From an uncultured Anaerotruncus sp. (GTDB taxonomy: Bacteria > Bacillota > Clostridia > Oscillospirales > Ruminococcaceae), in contig CAJUJI010000024.1 of the NCBI GenBank assembly GCA_910586875.1, positions 1 through 23,777 on the forward strand: 23,777 bases of DNA. The letters are read 5' to 3'. Both the position numbers and the translations under genes were made by a program. Positions within the stretch are counted from its first letter, which is position 1; every line of letters starts with the position of its first letter. The notes under the pieces were generated by a model. It ran no database searches and was not told the origin of the DNA. It was given only the letters and a program-made list of their open reading frames with translations. Of the stretch, positions 1-8,241 are shown in pieces.

Positions 1-84
1 ATCCAACGCCGGTTGGAAGAAGATAAGCCTAAAGATCAATTGACCTTTGGAGAATATGAAGATCCTTTTATGGGTAGCAAGTAG
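1..84 (+). CDS. 3' end of an unidentified protein (partial)
   Basis: Frame 1 is open from the first base to a TAG at 82-84 and gives 27 C-terminal residues rich in charged amino acids, ending in FGEYEDPFMGSK. The start lies outside the window. A perfect hairpin about 80 bases downstream would serve as its terminator, which supports a real plus-strand gene ending here. The tail matches no family I recognise, so no function is proposed. Confidence 0.5.
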   Translation: MQRRLEEDKPKDQLTFGEYEDPFMGSK

Positions 85-163
85 AAATCCTTCACAAATA
101 CCAGACCATATTTGCTATTATAATGGCAGCTAGTAGCAGTGGGTTATATTTATATGAATAAAG

Positions 164-182
164 CCGCTGGCTATGCCAGCGG
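164..182. terminator. Bidirectional hairpin terminator
   Basis: A perfect 8-bp GC-rich stem (164-171 with 175-182) closes a 3-base loop. On the plus strand it is followed by a T-rich stretch (TTGTTTGTTT) and on the minus strand by CTTTATT. It sits between the convergent ends of the partial gene at 1-84 and the minus-strand gene at 203-1219, so it probably terminates both. Confidence 0.8.
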
Positions 183-202
183 TTGTTTGTTTGAAATTTT
201 GT

Positions 203-1219
203 TTAGAAGGTTGTAAAAGAGAAGCGCTCGTCTCTGCAAAATTTGCAGCGATTGGGGTTTCCTTCTACACGATAAATAGCCTGCCCGTTTAGGTCATACA
301 ACACCGACCAAACGGTATCCTTTCCGGTTGATCGGTCATATTGGCATAAAAAGCCGTTTTCGCCGGCTAATAGCTGCTGCGCTCTTTGCACATCAAATTC
401 CTTTGCATCAGCGCTGAGGGTTCTGGACAGTGTATCGTATCTTGTTTGCGCCTGCCAGTTATCCACCTCTAAATTTTGCTGTGCAGATAGTTCCGGTGAG
501 CAAAAAAGGTTGGTGGCACAGACGAACGGCTGCTGTGTGGTGGATGAGAGCACTACACAGCCATCTGCACAGCTTTCAATCACTGCAATTTCACCGCTCG
601 TATCCGCAATGGTAAATGTTTGAGCAGAGGCAATTGGCAACCGTTTTATAAGCTGGATTACCTCCGCTGTCCGTCTGCACTTTTCCAGGCAGAAGCGCAG
701 TAGAAGACCTGCTGAAAAGCCCGCCTTGATAGAGGTGGGAGAAACCGCAGTCAGCCCGATTGCCAGCCCGTGTGCATTGATACCATCCTCCATTTCCAGA
801 AAAGCAGTGGTGTTTCCGGTAAAGTCATAGGATGCGCTGGAAAAGCGGTAGATAACGTTCATATTCAGCCGTTCCAGCGCGGTTAAAAAATCGCTGTTCC
901 TACCGAATAGAATATGTGTCCGATTGGAAACTGCAAAACAGGAACAATTGCAGGCTGGCGGCATCGCATACATGCTGAACAGTACCGCTTGCAAAAGTGC
1001 GGCCTTGCAATTCTGCCCACTTGCAAGCCCTTGGATTTCCTCCAAAATTTCAGGGAAATACCGCTGATAAATAGGCAAACAAGCTTCTGCAAAGGCTATC
1101 CGGTCGGGTGTAATCTCAAATGGAATATGCGCTAGAAGAAAATGCCCGCGTTTTGCAAGGGCCGCTCCCCAATGGTACCCCATTTGGTAGTGGGTACCTC
1201 GAAAATGCACATGATACAT
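203..1219 (-). CDS. C45-family autoproteolytic acyltransferase/amide hydrolase
   Basis: This 338-residue protein resembles the acyl-CoA:6-aminopenicillanate acyltransferase (AAT/C45) branch of the Ntn hydrolases. These enzymes cut themselves just before a Cys, which then becomes the N-terminal nucleophile for hydrolysis or transfer of linear amides. The likely nucleophile is Cys92 in the CNCSCFAV segment (residues 90-97), by alignment with the family C-[ST]-x-F-A pattern. GRNSDF (about 107-112) and NAHGLAIGLT further on are also family-like. An N-terminal pro-region of about 91 residues precedes Cys92. The start is supported by an AAGGAG-type site 9 bases upstream (1229-1236). No signal peptide is evident, so it is probably cytoplasmic. 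The DUF4180 gene lies 104 bases upstream on the same strand. The natural substrate cannot be read from sequence; bile-salt-like, penicillin-like or N-acyl amino acid amides are all possible. Confidence 0.75.
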   Translation of the reverse strand: MYHVHFRGTHYQMGYHWGAALAKRGHFLLAHIPFEITPDRIAFAEACLPIYQRYFPEILEEIQGLASGQNCKAALLQAVLFSMYAMPPACNCSCFAVSNRTHILFGRNSDFLTALERLNMNVIYRFSSASYDFTGNTTAFLEMEDGINAHGLAIGLTAVSPTSIKAGFSAGLLLRFCLEKCRRTAEVIQLIKRLPIASAQTFTIADTSGEIAVIESCADGCVVLSSTTQQPFVCATNLFCSPELSAQQNLEVDNWQAQTRYDTLSRTLSADAKEFDVQRAQQLLAGENGFLCQYDRSTGKDTVWSVLYDLNGQAIYRVEGNPNRCKFCRDERFSFTTF

Positions 1220-1323
1220 AAAATTCCACTCCTTTTCAGTTGTTCACAAATTGGAATGGAAGGTTGCCGGCTGCCCTCCATGCAGAGGATAACCGAATAA
1301 AAAATTTATGTCAATAGCCTATT

Positions 1324-1695
1324 TTAAAAATCTGTCTGTGCTAATCGCTGAATGGCTTCTTGCTCGGTTGCTACGAAGAAAAAGTCCTTTCCATGATTTG
1401 ATTCATAAATAAAATCTTTTAGTGGTTTACTTGTATATCGGGAATAGTCACCCCAAATAGCCGCCTTTACATGATAATTGATAAACTTCTGCAAAATCTC
1501 GCCGGCCAAACCTGTGCTGAGGATGAAAAACTCCTCTGCGATAACCCGTTTATCAATTACGATTCTATTGGCGCCAGTTTCATGCTTGATGGTTATCACC
1601 AAATCCAGCGCGGACTGCACATCCACAAGCAATTTTTCCTCACCAGAAACGAGAGCGATATCGATTCCATTTTCCTTTTGACAGGTTATAGTCAT
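1324..1695 (-). CDS. DUF4180 domain protein
   Basis: This 123-residue protein matches my memory of the DUF4180 family, with the core FFILSTGLAGEILQKFINY (about residues 56-74) and a length typical of the family. The family has no established function that I know of. The protein is soluble, with no signal peptide or membrane segment. The start is supported by an AGGAG site (complement of 1703-1707) seven bases before the ATG. It is divergent from miaB, whose promoter lies in the 102-base gap. It is followed 104 bases later on the same strand by the C45 hydrolase, so the two could be co-transcribed. I found no convincing sigma-A promoter for it. Confidence 0.7.
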   Translation of the reverse strand: MTITCQKENGIDIALVSGEEKLLVDVQSALDLVITIKHETGANRIVIDKRVIAEEFFILSTGLAGEILQKFINYHVKAAIWGDYSRYTSKPLKDFIYESNHGKDFFFVATEQEAIQRLAQTDF

Positions 1696-1733
1696 CTCAA
1701 TTCTCCTAACCTATAGAATGAGCAAAAGCAAAC

Positions 1734-1762
1734 TTGCAAAAAAGTGCAAAATATGCTATGAT
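1734..1762 (+). promoter_or_regulatory. Sigma-A-type promoter for miaB operon
   Basis: TTGCAA (1734-1739) and TATGAT (1757-1762) are separated by exactly 17 bases. The predicted start near 1769 leaves a leader of about 30 bases before the TTG start of miaB. It is the only good promoter in the divergent gap and would open the miaB-ricA-mutS-mutL-miaA block. Confidence 0.6.
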
Positions 1763-1797
1763 AAATTGTTCAAACTATTTGTCGGGAGGGCGAGACT

Positions 1798-3201
1798 TTG
1801 CACATAGAAAGACCATCTGCACAACAACAAGACTATGCCAATTTAGCAAGCAAGCTGCTTTGCGAACGATACGGCCGTTCTCCACTGGCGTATGTACATT
1901 CCTTTGGATGCCAGCAGAATCTAAGCGATGGGGAAAAGATCAGCGGGATGTTGGCTCAGATGGGCTGCAATTTTACCGATTCTCCAGAAAAGGCTGATCT
2001 GGTAATTTATAATACCTGCGCAGTGCGCGAAAATGCTGAAGATCGGGTGCTTGGCAATGTGGGAGCGCTCAAACCACTGAAGAAACAGCGATCGAATATG
2101 ATCATTGGACTGTGCGGTTGTATGATGCAGCAGCAACAGATGGCAGATAAAATCAAGCGCAGTTACCCTTATGTGGATCTGGTATTTGGCACCCATGCGC
2201 TACTCGAACTGCCACAACTGCTTTATCAGCGATTATCTGGTCAAAGCCGCCAGTTCTCAACTGCGGACAGCGATGGCTGCATCATCGAGGGGCTTCCATT
2301 GCGCCGCGACGGAACCATCAAGGCCAATCTGCCAATTATGTACGGCTGCGACAATTTTTGCACCTATTGCATCGTCCCTTATGTGCGCGGCAGGGAGCGT
2401 AGCCGCCTCAGCAGCGATATTTTAGCAGAGGCACAAGAGCTGGTAGCGCAGGGTTACCGTGAGATTACACTGCTCGGGCAGAATGTCAATTCCTATGGCA
2501 AGGGATTGGAGGAGCAGATTGATTTTGCAGACCTGCTGCGGAGAATCAACGCCATTGAGGGGGATTTTATCCTCCGGTTTATGACCAGCCATCCAAAGGA
2601 CTGCACGCCAAAGCTGATTGATGCAATTGCAGAATGTGAAAAGGTGTGCAACCACATTCACCTTCCGGTGCAGTCGGGCAGCGATCGGGTGCTAACAATG
2701 ATGAACCGGCACTATACCATCGCGCAATATGAAGCATTGATTGCCTATGCGCGGAAAAAAATTTTGGATGTGACCTTTTCCAGTGATATTATTGTAGGCT
2801 TTCCCGGGGAAACCTATGAGGAGTTTCAGCAGACGCTTGCGCTCATCAAACGAATCGGTTATACTGCACTGTTTACCTTTATCTATTCGCCGCGCGAGGG
2901 GACCAAAGCTGCCAGCATGGAGGACCCTGTGCCTTATGCGGAAAAATCTCGCTGGATGCAGGAGCTGCTTGCAGTACAGTCGCAAATCCGCGAGCAGCAG
3001 CAGGCACAGCAAATTGGGCGGACACTGCGCGTATTGGCGGATGGGGAAGCTTCTGAGAGCGGATGGCTTTCCGGCCGGACGGTCAGCAATGACATTGTAC
3101 AATTTGCCGCGCCAAAACAAAAGCTTGGCAGCTTTGTAGATGTGACCATTGAAAGAGCGTTAAACTGGGCGCTTTTCGGGCGGCTGAGTGAAACAAAATA
3201 A
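1798..3201 (+). CDS. miaB: tRNA-2-methylthio-N6-dimethylallyladenosine synthase MiaB
   Basis: MiaB is a radical-SAM methylthiotransferase that converts i6A37 to ms2i6A37 in tRNAs reading codons that begin with U, acting on the product of MiaA. Three parts are visible in the 467 residues. The N-terminal UPF0004 domain has cluster cysteines Cys38 (FGCQQN), Cys74 (NTCAVRENAE) and Cys108. The radical-SAM core has Cys184, Cys188 and Cys191 in YGCDNFCTYC. A C-terminal TRAM domain follows from about residue 400. All six cluster ligands are present, so the enzyme should be active. The TTG start is chosen because a GGGAGGG site (1784-1790) lies 7 bases upstream. It is the first gene of a long co-directional block that also contains miaA. 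Confidence 0.96.
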   Translation: MHIERPSAQQQDYANLASKLLCERYGRSPLAYVHSFGCQQNLSDGEKISGMLAQMGCNFTDSPEKADLVIYNTCAVRENAEDRVLGNVGALKPLKKQRSNMIIGLCGCMMQQQQMADKIKRSYPYVDLVFGTHALLELPQLLYQRLSGQSRQFSTADSDGCIIEGLPLRRDGTIKANLPIMYGCDNFCTYCIVPYVRGRERSRLSSDILAEAQELVAQGYREITLLGQNVNSYGKGLEEQIDFADLLRRINAIEGDFILRFMTSHPKDCTPKLIDAIAECEKVCNHIHLPVQSGSDRVLTMMNRHYTIAQYEALIAYARKKILDVTFSSDIIVGFPGETYEEFQQTLALIKRIGYTALFTFIYSPREGTKAASMEDPVPYAEKSRWMQELLAVQSQIREQQQAQQIGRTLRVLADGEASESGWLSGRTVSNDIVQFAAPKQKLGSFVDVTIERALNWALFGRLSETK

Positions 3202-3241
3202 GGATAGGTATAAAAATTTTTACCGTAAAGGAGAAATTAAA

Positions 3242-3646
3242 ATGGATGTTATCGCACTTGCAAGAGAATTGGGAAAAGCAGTTCAGCAGGATGAAAAATA
3301 TCTGAGGCTGATGACCTTACAGCAGACCAATGATGAAGATGCCGAGCTGCAACAGATGATTGGAGCGTTTAACCTCAAGCGAATTGACCTAAACAATGAG
3401 ATCAATAAAAGTGAAAAGGATCAGCAGAAGGTGGAAACGCTCAACAGTGAAATTCGGGAGCTATACGCTAAGATCATGGCAAAGCCAACCATGAGCGCTT
3501 ACAATATAGCAAAGAACGAGCTGGACAACATGATGGATTTTGTGCTGCAAATTCTGCGCGGCAGCGTCAATGGGGAAGACCCTGACACAATTGAGCAACA
3601 GAGCGCTTGTTCCGGAAGCTGTTCTTCCTGTTCTGGCTGCCACTGA
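3242..3646 (+). CDS. YlbF/YmcA family protein, RicA-like, with Cys-rich tail
   Basis: This 134-residue helical protein fits the YlbF/YmcA family. Its place directly between miaB and mutS matches Bacillus subtilis ymcB(miaB)-ymcA(ricA)-cotE-mutS, so it is probably the RicA counterpart. In Bacillus, RicA, RicF and RicT form an Fe-S-containing complex that aids RNase Y in mRNA maturation; that is family knowledge, not shown here. Residues 30-100 look coiled-coil or helical. The C-terminus carries Cys123, Cys127, Cys130 and Cys133 in a Ser/Gly-rich tail, consistent with cluster binding. The start at 3242 is preferred to an in-frame ATG at 3188 because AAAGGAG (3227-3233) lies 8 bases upstream of it, while the upstream ATG would overlap miaB. 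RicF and RicT genes are not in the window. Confidence 0.75.
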   Translation: MDVIALARELGKAVQQDEKYLRLMTLQQTNDEDAELQQMIGAFNLKRIDLNNEINKSEKDQQKVETLNSEIRELYAKIMAKPTMSAYNIAKNELDNMMDFVLQILRGSVNGEDPDTIEQQSACSGSCSSCSGCH

Positions 3647-3676
3647 GTAAACGAATTCTATCGGGAGGGTACCTAG

Positions 3677-6286
3677 ATGGAAATAAATTTGGACAAGCTT
3701 TCACCAATGATGCAGCAGTATATTGAGGTCAAAAAGAAGCATATGGACCAGCTTCTATTTTTCCGTCTAGGCGACTTCTATGAGATGTTTTTTGAGGATG
3801 CCATCACCGCTTCAAAGGAACTGGAGCTCACCTTGACCAGCCGCGACTGTGGTTTGGAGGAGCGCGCGCCGATGTGTGGCGTGCCGTATCATGCCTGCGA
3901 TACTTATATCTCCCGTTTGATTAAAAAGGGCTACAAGGTCGCTATCTGTGAGCAGATGGAGAATCCTGCACAGGCAAAAGGGGTGGTTAAGCGGGAGGTT
4001 ATCCGGGTTGTGACGCCTGGTACCTTGATTGAAAGCAACATGCTGGCGGAGGACACAAACAATTTTATTGCCTGTATTCTCCGGCTGGCAGAGGGCTGGG
4101 GCTTGTCCTGTGCGGATATCTCTACCGGCCAGCTGTTTGTTACCCAGTTTTTGCCAGAGCAGCAATTGGAGCTTATTAACGAACTAGGGCGCTACAATCC
4201 CAGCGAGGTGTTGTTTAATGACGGCATTTTAGACCAAACCGAGCTGACCACCTTTCTGCGGGAAAAGCTGCATTGTATCGCAGATTTATGCGAGGAAAAA
4301 AATTATCAGCTGGATAACGCCTATGCGCTGGTACAACAGCATTTTAGCAAGCCGGTGAACGAATTGGATTTGGAAAACCGACAGCTTGCGGTGCAGGCGT
4401 TGGGCGCATTGCTCTCCTATCTTTATGAAACCCAGCGCAAAGGTCTGGAACGACTCACCGACGTGCTCTATATCCATTCCGAGCAGTACATGACATTGGA
4501 TTTGACCGCCAGGCGCAATCTCGAGCTGACGCAGACGATGCGCACCGGTGAAAAGCGTGGCACCTTGCTTTGGGTATTGGACAAAACCAAAACCGCAATG
4601 GGAAAACGTCTGCTGCGCAGTTATCTGGATAAACCGCTGGTCAATCCTGCACTGATTAACAAGCGGCTGAACGCGGTGGAGGAATTGTTTCGCGATACCA
4701 TGCTCCGCTGTGATTTAAGCGAGCAGCTCTCCCAGATTTTCGATCTGGAACGGCTGATGACACGCATTATCTACGGAAATGCAACACCGCGGGAATTTAA
4801 ATCCTTGGAGAGCACCTGTCGAGCATTGCCTACACTCAAACTGCGGCTGGCGGGCTGCAAAAGCGCATATCTGATGGATATTTTCCAGAAGCTTGATCCG
4901 CTGGAAGACCTTTGCAATTTGATCTCATGCGCAATCGAGGAGGAACCACCCGCTCAACTCAAGGATGGTGGGGTAATCAAAACAGGCTTTTGCGAAGAAT
5001 TAGACAGCCTGCGTACACTGGTACATAATACAAAGCAGATTTTGGTGGAGATTGAAACCGCAGAGAAGGAAAAAACTGGCATCAAAAATTTGAAAATTGG
5101 CTATAACCGGGTATTTGGCTATTATATTGAGGTAACGAAATCCAACCTGGAGCTGGTGCCGGACAGCTATATCCGCAAGCAAACACTTGCCAATTGTGAG
5201 CGATACATTACACAGGAGCTAAAGGGGCTGGAAGAAAAAATTCTCAGTGCAGGCGAACGAATTTTGCAGATGGAGGCAAAGCTGTTCGAGGATGTGCGGG
5301 AACAGCTTTGTAAGGAGCTAGCTCGTGTACAAACGACCGCCAGCGCATTGGCACAGTTGGATGTTTACTGCGCTTTGGCCGTTGTTGCAAATAACAACGG
5401 CTATTGCAGGCCGGATGTTAACCTTTCAGATGTAATTGAAATTCGAGATGGGCGTCATCCGGTGGTGGAACAGCTTATAGATGGCGCGCCTTTTGTGTCC
5501 AATGACACCCTTTTAAACAATTCTGATCGCCAGATTGCAGTAATCACAGGCCCCAATATGGCGGGAAAATCCACCTATATGCGTCAAACAGCGCTGATCG
5601 TTTTGCTCGCGCAGATGGGAAGCTTTGTACCCGCCGCATCCGCTTGTATTGGGGTGGTGGATGGCATCTTTACCCGTGTCGGCGCATCGGATGATCTGGC
5701 ATCCGGACAATCCACCTTTATGGTGGAGATGACCGAGGTTGCGCAGATTATGCAGAACGCCACCAATAAAAGTTTGCTGATTTTAGATGAAATTGGTCGT
5801 GGAACTTCGACATTTGACGGCATGAGTATTGCGCGCGCTGTGATAGAATATATAGCGGAGAAGCGATTTGTCGGTGCAAAAACCCTATTTGCAACCCATT
5901 ACCACGAACTAACCGAGCTGGAAGAAATTTTACCTTGTGTGAAAAATTATAATATCGCTTGCAAAAAGCGCGGGGATGATATCACCTTCCTGCGCAGGAT
6001 CGTGCCGGGTGGTGCGGATGACAGCTATGGAATTGAAGTGTCCAAGCTGGCAGGGGTTCCGGAGTGGATTATCAAACGTGCGCGGCAGGTTTTAGAGCGG
6101 CTAGAGGACGGAAAAGAGGTCAAGCCGGTCCGCAAAAAAACAGCAGCAGCGGATACGGCACAGATGTCATTGCTTTCGGCAGTATCTTCGGAGGTGGAGC
6201 AAGCGCTGAAAAAGGTGGATGTTGATACGTTAACGCCGATAGAAGCGATGAACTGTTTGTACGAGCTCAAACGGATGCTCAAGTAA
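3677..6286 (+). CDS. mutS: DNA mismatch repair protein MutS
   Basis: MutS recognises mismatches and small loops and recruits MutL in an ATP-dependent way. The 869-residue length is normal. The N-terminal mismatch-binding domain carries the Phe-x-Glu element, Phe34 and Glu36, in GDFYEMF. The connector, lever and clamp domains follow. The C-terminal ABC-type ATPase has Walker A GPNMAGKST (625-633), the segment STFMVEMTE, Walker B LLILDEIGRG and the ATHYHEL switch. A QMSLL motif beginning at Gln829 looks like a beta-clamp binding site. The ATG is preceded by GGGAGGG (3663-3669). The gene lies 30 bases after the RicA-like gene and 22 bases before mutL, so the three are probably co-transcribed. 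All key motifs are intact. Confidence 0.98.
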   Translation: MEINLDKLSPMMQQYIEVKKKHMDQLLFFRLGDFYEMFFEDAITASKELELTLTSRDCGLEERAPMCGVPYHACDTYISRLIKKGYKVAICEQMENPAQAKGVVKREVIRVVTPGTLIESNMLAEDTNNFIACILRLAEGWGLSCADISTGQLFVTQFLPEQQLELINELGRYNPSEVLFNDGILDQTELTTFLREKLHCIADLCEEKNYQLDNAYALVQQHFSKPVNELDLENRQLAVQALGALLSYLYETQRKGLERLTDVLYIHSEQYMTLDLTARRNLELTQTMRTGEKRGTLLWVLDKTKTAMGKRLLRSYLDKPLVNPALINKRLNAVEELFRDTMLRCDLSEQLSQIFDLERLMTRIIYGNATPREFKSLESTCRALPTLKLRLAGCKSAYLMDIFQKLDPLEDLCNLISCAIEEEPPAQLKDGGVIKTGFCEELDSLRTLVHNTKQILVEIETAEKEKTGIKNLKIGYNRVFGYYIEVTKSNLELVPDSYIRKQTLANCERYITQELKGLEEKILSAGERILQMEAKLFEDVREQLCKELARVQTTASALAQLDVYCALAVVANNNGYCRPDVNLSDVIEIRDGRHPVVEQLIDGAPFVSNDTLLNNSDRQIAVITGPNMAGKSTYMRQTALIVLLAQMGSFVPAASACIGVVDGIFTRVGASDDLASGQSTFMVEMTEVAQIMQNATNKSLLILDEIGRGTSTFDGMSIARAVIEYIAEKRFVGAKTLFATHYHELTELEEILPCVKNYNIACKKRGDDITFLRRIVPGGADDSYGIEVSKLAGVPEWIIKRARQVLERLEDGKEVKPVRKKTAAADTAQMSLLSAVSSEVEQALKKVDVDTLTPIEAMNCLYELKRMLK

Positions 6287-6308
6287 TGGCGCAAAAGGGG
6301 GCGCGTTT

Positions 6309-8240
6309 GTGGCAAAAATCAACATATTGGAAAAGCAGGTTGCTGAACTGATTGCAGCTGGAGAGGTCGTAGAGCGTCCAGCTTCTATTGTGAAGGAGCT
6401 GGTGGAGAATTCTGTAGACGCAGGCGCTACGGTGATTACGGTGGAAATTCAGGCGGGCGGTGTGCGTTATATCCGCGTAACCGACAATGGAAGCGGCATT
6501 GAGCGTGTGGATGTGGAAAATGCTTTTCTGCGCCACGCTACCAGCAAGGTTAAAGTGAGCGACGATTTAGAGCACATCACGACCATGGGCTTTCGCGGGG
6601 AGGCGCTTGCTTCGATTGCGGCGATGTGCCGGGTAGAGCTGCTGACCCGCACCCAGGATGAGGTTGCTGGCACCCGCTATGCAATTGCAGGCGGCGTTGG
6701 TGAGCTGCCGGAGGATGCGGGCTGCCCGGTTGGTACCACTATAACGGTGCGGGATGTATTTTATAACACCCCTGCGCGCATGAAGTTTTTAAAAAAGGAC
6801 GTTTCAGAGGGAAACAGTGTTGCAGCGGTTGTGGAGAAAGCAGCGCTCGCGCATCCGGAGATTGCATTTAAACTGATCCGTGACGGTGCGGTTAAACTAC
6901 AAACGCCAGGGGATGGACAACTTCTTTGCGCAGTCCGCTGCATTTTAGGAAAGGAATTTTCTGAAAACTGTATCCCTGTCCAATATTCAGCCAACGGACT
7001 TTCGTTGGAGGGCTTCATCAGCAAGCCGTCCTTTGGCAGAGGCTCCCGCTCGCTACAAAACTTTTTCATCAACACTCGTTTTATTCATTCCCGCACCTGT
7101 ATAGCGGCCCTAGAAGAAGTGTACCGCAATGCACTGATGGTTGGGAAGTTTCCTTCCTGTGTGTTAAATGTCACCATTGCGCCCCATGCGGTGGATGTCA
7201 ATGTTCATCCCGCAAAAATTGAGGTGCGGTTTGCCAACGAAAAGAATATTTTCGATCTGGTTTATTATGGATGCAAAACCGCTTTGGGTGCAAACCAGCT
7301 TACGCCAGAGCTAAAAATAGAAGCGCATAGCTATAATCCATTTGCTGCTAAACAGCAGCCGGCCGCCCCCATACAGCAGCGGCTCAGCGCAAACGAGCAA
7401 AAACCAACCACCAGCTTAGCGCAAACAAAAACGGACGAAAAGCCATCTATCACACCGCCACAAATCTTTCATACACAGCCGCCAGCACCGGTACATAACG
7501 CGCCAGAGCCTGCGGTTTTGCCGCGCCTTGCAAGCCCAACTATTTTCGAGGCAGGATATCCGACCGATCCGGTAAAGAAAGCGCAACCAGAGCCGCCGCC
7601 GATACACAAGGTCAATCTGGACATCAGCTATGAGGAGGAAGTGTCAGAACCGGTTAAGGCACAGAATCCTTATGAAAATGCAGTGCTGATTGGTGAGATC
7701 TTTACCACCTATCTCGTGTTACAAAGCGGAGAAGAACTGCTTTTGGTGGATAAGCACGCGGCACATGAACGCTTGTTATTTAATCAGCTGGTTGCGCAAG
7801 GGATTGGCGAGGAACGTCAGCTTTTGATGACACCGGTTTCCGTGCAGCTTTCGCAGGAGGAACATGCCATCCTTTTAGAGCATCTGCAACAGCTGTCAGA
7901 TGCAGGAATTGTATTAGAGGATTTTGGGAACCACTTCGTTGTGGTGCGAGAGGTTGCACCAGTGCTGATTGGCGCAGATTTAGCGGCGGTTGTGTTGGAA
8001 TTTGCGGATAAGCTGCTGCACGCAAACCGCAGTCTCATGTCTGAGCAGCTGGAAAACCTATATCACACCATCGCTTGCAAAGCAGCGATCAAAGCGCATG
8101 ATAGAACCTTCATCCCCTCGCTGGAACAGTTGGTGCAGCTATTGCGGGAGGAGCAGGTTGCGCATTGTCCACATGGGCGACCGATTGCAATTCGTATCAG
8201 CAAGCGCGAAATTGAAAAAAAGTTTGGCAGGTTAGGCTAA
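6309..8240 (+). CDS. mutL: DNA mismatch repair protein MutL (endonuclease type)
   Basis: MutL couples MutS mismatch recognition to strand removal. The 643-residue protein has an N-terminal GHKL ATPase with Glu30 and Asn34 (KELVENSVDAG), TDNGSG around Asp59, and GFRGEA (94-99). A Pro/Ala/Gln-rich linker covers about residues 335-450. The C-terminal domain has features of the nicking endonuclease class: DKHAAHE with Asp481, His483 and Glu487, ACKAAIKAHD with Cys590, CPHGRP with Cys620 and His622, and a terminal FGR. The final Glu of the DQHA(x)2E(x)4E pattern is replaced by Asn492. QLLMTP near residue 501 resembles the regulatory beta-clamp motif of Bacillus MutL. The GTG start has a purine-rich AAAGGGGG site upstream. 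One base separates its stop from miaA. Confidence 0.96.
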   Translation: MAKINILEKQVAELIAAGEVVERPASIVKELVENSVDAGATVITVEIQAGGVRYIRVTDNGSGIERVDVENAFLRHATSKVKVSDDLEHITTMGFRGEALASIAAMCRVELLTRTQDEVAGTRYAIAGGVGELPEDAGCPVGTTITVRDVFYNTPARMKFLKKDVSEGNSVAAVVEKAALAHPEIAFKLIRDGAVKLQTPGDGQLLCAVRCILGKEFSENCIPVQYSANGLSLEGFISKPSFGRGSRSLQNFFINTRFIHSRTCIAALEEVYRNALMVGKFPSCVLNVTIAPHAVDVNVHPAKIEVRFANEKNIFDLVYYGCKTALGANQLTPELKIEAHSYNPFAAKQQPAAPIQQRLSANEQKPTTSLAQTKTDEKPSITPPQIFHTQPPAPVHNAPEPAVLPRLASPTIFEAGYPTDPVKKAQPEPPPIHKVNLDISYEEEVSEPVKAQNPYENAVLIGEIFTTYLVLQSGEELLLVDKHAAHERLLFNQLVAQGIGEERQLLMTPVSVQLSQEEHAILLEHLQQLSDAGIVLEDFGNHFVVVREVAPVLIGADLAAVVLEFADKLLHANRSLMSEQLENLYHTIACKAAIKAHDRTFIPSLEQLVQLLREEQVAHCPHGRPIAIRISKREIEKKFGRLG

Positions 8241-8241
8241 T

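Noticed and set aside
1696..1797. Sigma-A promoter for the DUF4180 gene on the minus strand
   Set aside because: The best -10-like hexamer (TATAGG) would put the transcription start inside the ribosome site, so it is not credible.
2692..3120. 142-aa open frame on the minus strand
   Set aside because: Antisense to the conserved radical-SAM and TRAM coding region of miaB; no supporting signals.
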